Origin: a virus
Virus record (IMG/VR): IMGVR_UViG_3300020470_000079
Span: 1 to 35,542 of that record
Direction: 5' to 3' (one strand)
DNA length: 35,542 nucleotides
Shown: piece after piece, positions 35,021 through 35,542 of the stretch
Position numbering within the stretch: position 1 is the stretch's first letter
Layout: every line of letters starts with the position of its first letter
Position numbers and translations under genes: made by a program
Notes under the pieces: model-generated
Databases searched by the model: none
What the model was told of the DNA's origin: nothing
The model's input: only the letters and a program-made list of their open reading frames with translations

Positions 35021-35542
35021 GGCATTATATCATTAATTACTTGTTGATCTTCTTGTGGAATAAAACATCCAGATTTAGGTTCCCATTTAAAATGAGCTTC
35101 AGCACCGTTTTCACCTAAGTTTTGAAATTTAACTTTCAATACCTTCGCTTTAACTGTTTTAGCCTCATAATCTCTATGAACTAAAATACCATGATAAGAC
35201 GCATCATACCATTCTCCACCTCCTTTTATATTATACATATTAGGTTCTTCAATTTTACCGTCTTTATCTTTGTACATTTTAGTAGGATGAGCTACAATAA
35301 AAACTAATACATCAAATTTCTTAGCAAATGTTTCTATCTTTGTTAGATATTCCATTGTATATCTATTAACATCATCTGTATTTGAGTCTATATCTCTAAT
35401 CTTATTAAAAGGATCTATAACTAAACATTTAATTCCTTTACGTTTAACAAGTTCCGCTCCCTTTATTAATATAGATTCAAGAGTATATCTTTCCATATCT
35501 ATAAAAAAGAAATTATCATTTACGTGCTCTGCTACTTCATTC
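35011..35542 (-). CDS. DnaB/T7 gp4-type replicative helicase, C-terminal part (5' end outside window)
   Basis: The frame is open to the right edge of the window, giving 176 residues of the C-terminal RecA-like helicase domain. It starts NEVAEHVNDNFFFIDMERYT and carries a Walker B strand with Asp43 in KCLVIDPFNKI. A FIVAHPTK stretch (His85) corresponds to the motif H3 region of DnaB-like helicases. GGGEWYDASYHGILVHRD is the H4-like segment where DnaB/gp4 enzymes bind DNA and place the arginine finger. The Walker A loop and any primase domain would be upstream, outside the window. The ATG at 35496 is internal. The helicase would unwind DNA at the phage fork. It overlaps the next gene by 10 bases. 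Confidence 0.82.
   Translation of the reverse strand, partial: NEVAEHVNDNFFFIDMERYTLESILIKGAELVKRKGIKCLVIDPFNKIRDIDSNTDDVNRYTMEYLTKIETFAKKFDVLVFIVAHPTKMYKDKDGKIEEPNMYNIKGGGEWYDASYHGILVHRDYEAKTVKAKVLKVKFQNLGENGAEAHFKWEPKSGCFIPQEDQQVINDIMPWE

Noticed and set aside
1-35542. TAG-to-Gln recoding as in some crAss-like phages
   Set aside because: TAG ends several genes at sensible places, some backed by TAA, and no conserved domain is interrupted by an in-frame TAG.

Overview
The window is part of the genome of a double-stranded DNA tailed phage. It is visibly AT-rich and tightly packed, and almost every base is coding. I see no tail sheath, baseplate or tape-measure gene. The order terminase, portal, scaffold-like protein, major capsid protein, ring-like proteins, a very large beta-rich tail protein, then huge internal proteins points to a short-tailed (podovirus-like) virion. 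The first residues of the 1868-residue tail protein and the C-terminus of the capsid protein look like those of crAss-like (Crassvirales) and related marine Bacteroidota phages. Gene starts lack Shine-Dalgarno sequences and are preceded by A/T-only stretches, which also fits a Bacteroidota (for example flavobacterial) host. Host and taxonomy are inferences.

Right-going late block (1-28268). It starts inside the large terminase subunit. Then come portal, scaffold-like protein, major capsid protein, a conserved head-region protein, two ring/connector-like proteins, a giant muzzle/stabilisation-like protein with its 494-residue partner, and a short membrane protein. An exported protein that looks like a degenerate thioredoxin and a cupin-like protein follow. 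After these come three presumed internal (ejected) virion proteins of 240, 573 and 2586 residues, and a lysis pair: a two-helix holin-like protein and an M15 peptidase endolysin. Strong hairpins lie just after the capsid gene and after the next gene, and probably set capsid expression apart from downstream genes.

Left-going nucleotide/replication block (35542-28353). Read in its own direction it holds the C-terminus of a DnaB/T7 gp4-type helicase, a 92-residue unknown and a thymidylate-synthase-fold enzyme with the signature of T4 dCMP hydroxymethylase. Next are a GIY-YIG-like/MazG fusion, a second short MazG-like protein, a T7 endonuclease I-like junction resolvase, two tiny ORFs and a lipoprotein. 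The block ends with class I ribonucleotide reductase small subunit, three small genes, the large subunit and a 44-residue membrane protein. Most junctions overlap by 1-14 bases or abut, so this reads as one operon. The set suggests dNTP production from host ribonucleotides, resolution of DNA intermediates, and possibly replacement of cytosine by a hydroxymethylated form. The two blocks converge on a strong intrinsic terminator at 28315-28354.

I saw no tRNA, rRNA, CRISPR array, insertion sequence, integrase or attachment site. TAG, TAA and TGA all end genes, so there is no sign of stop-codon recoding.
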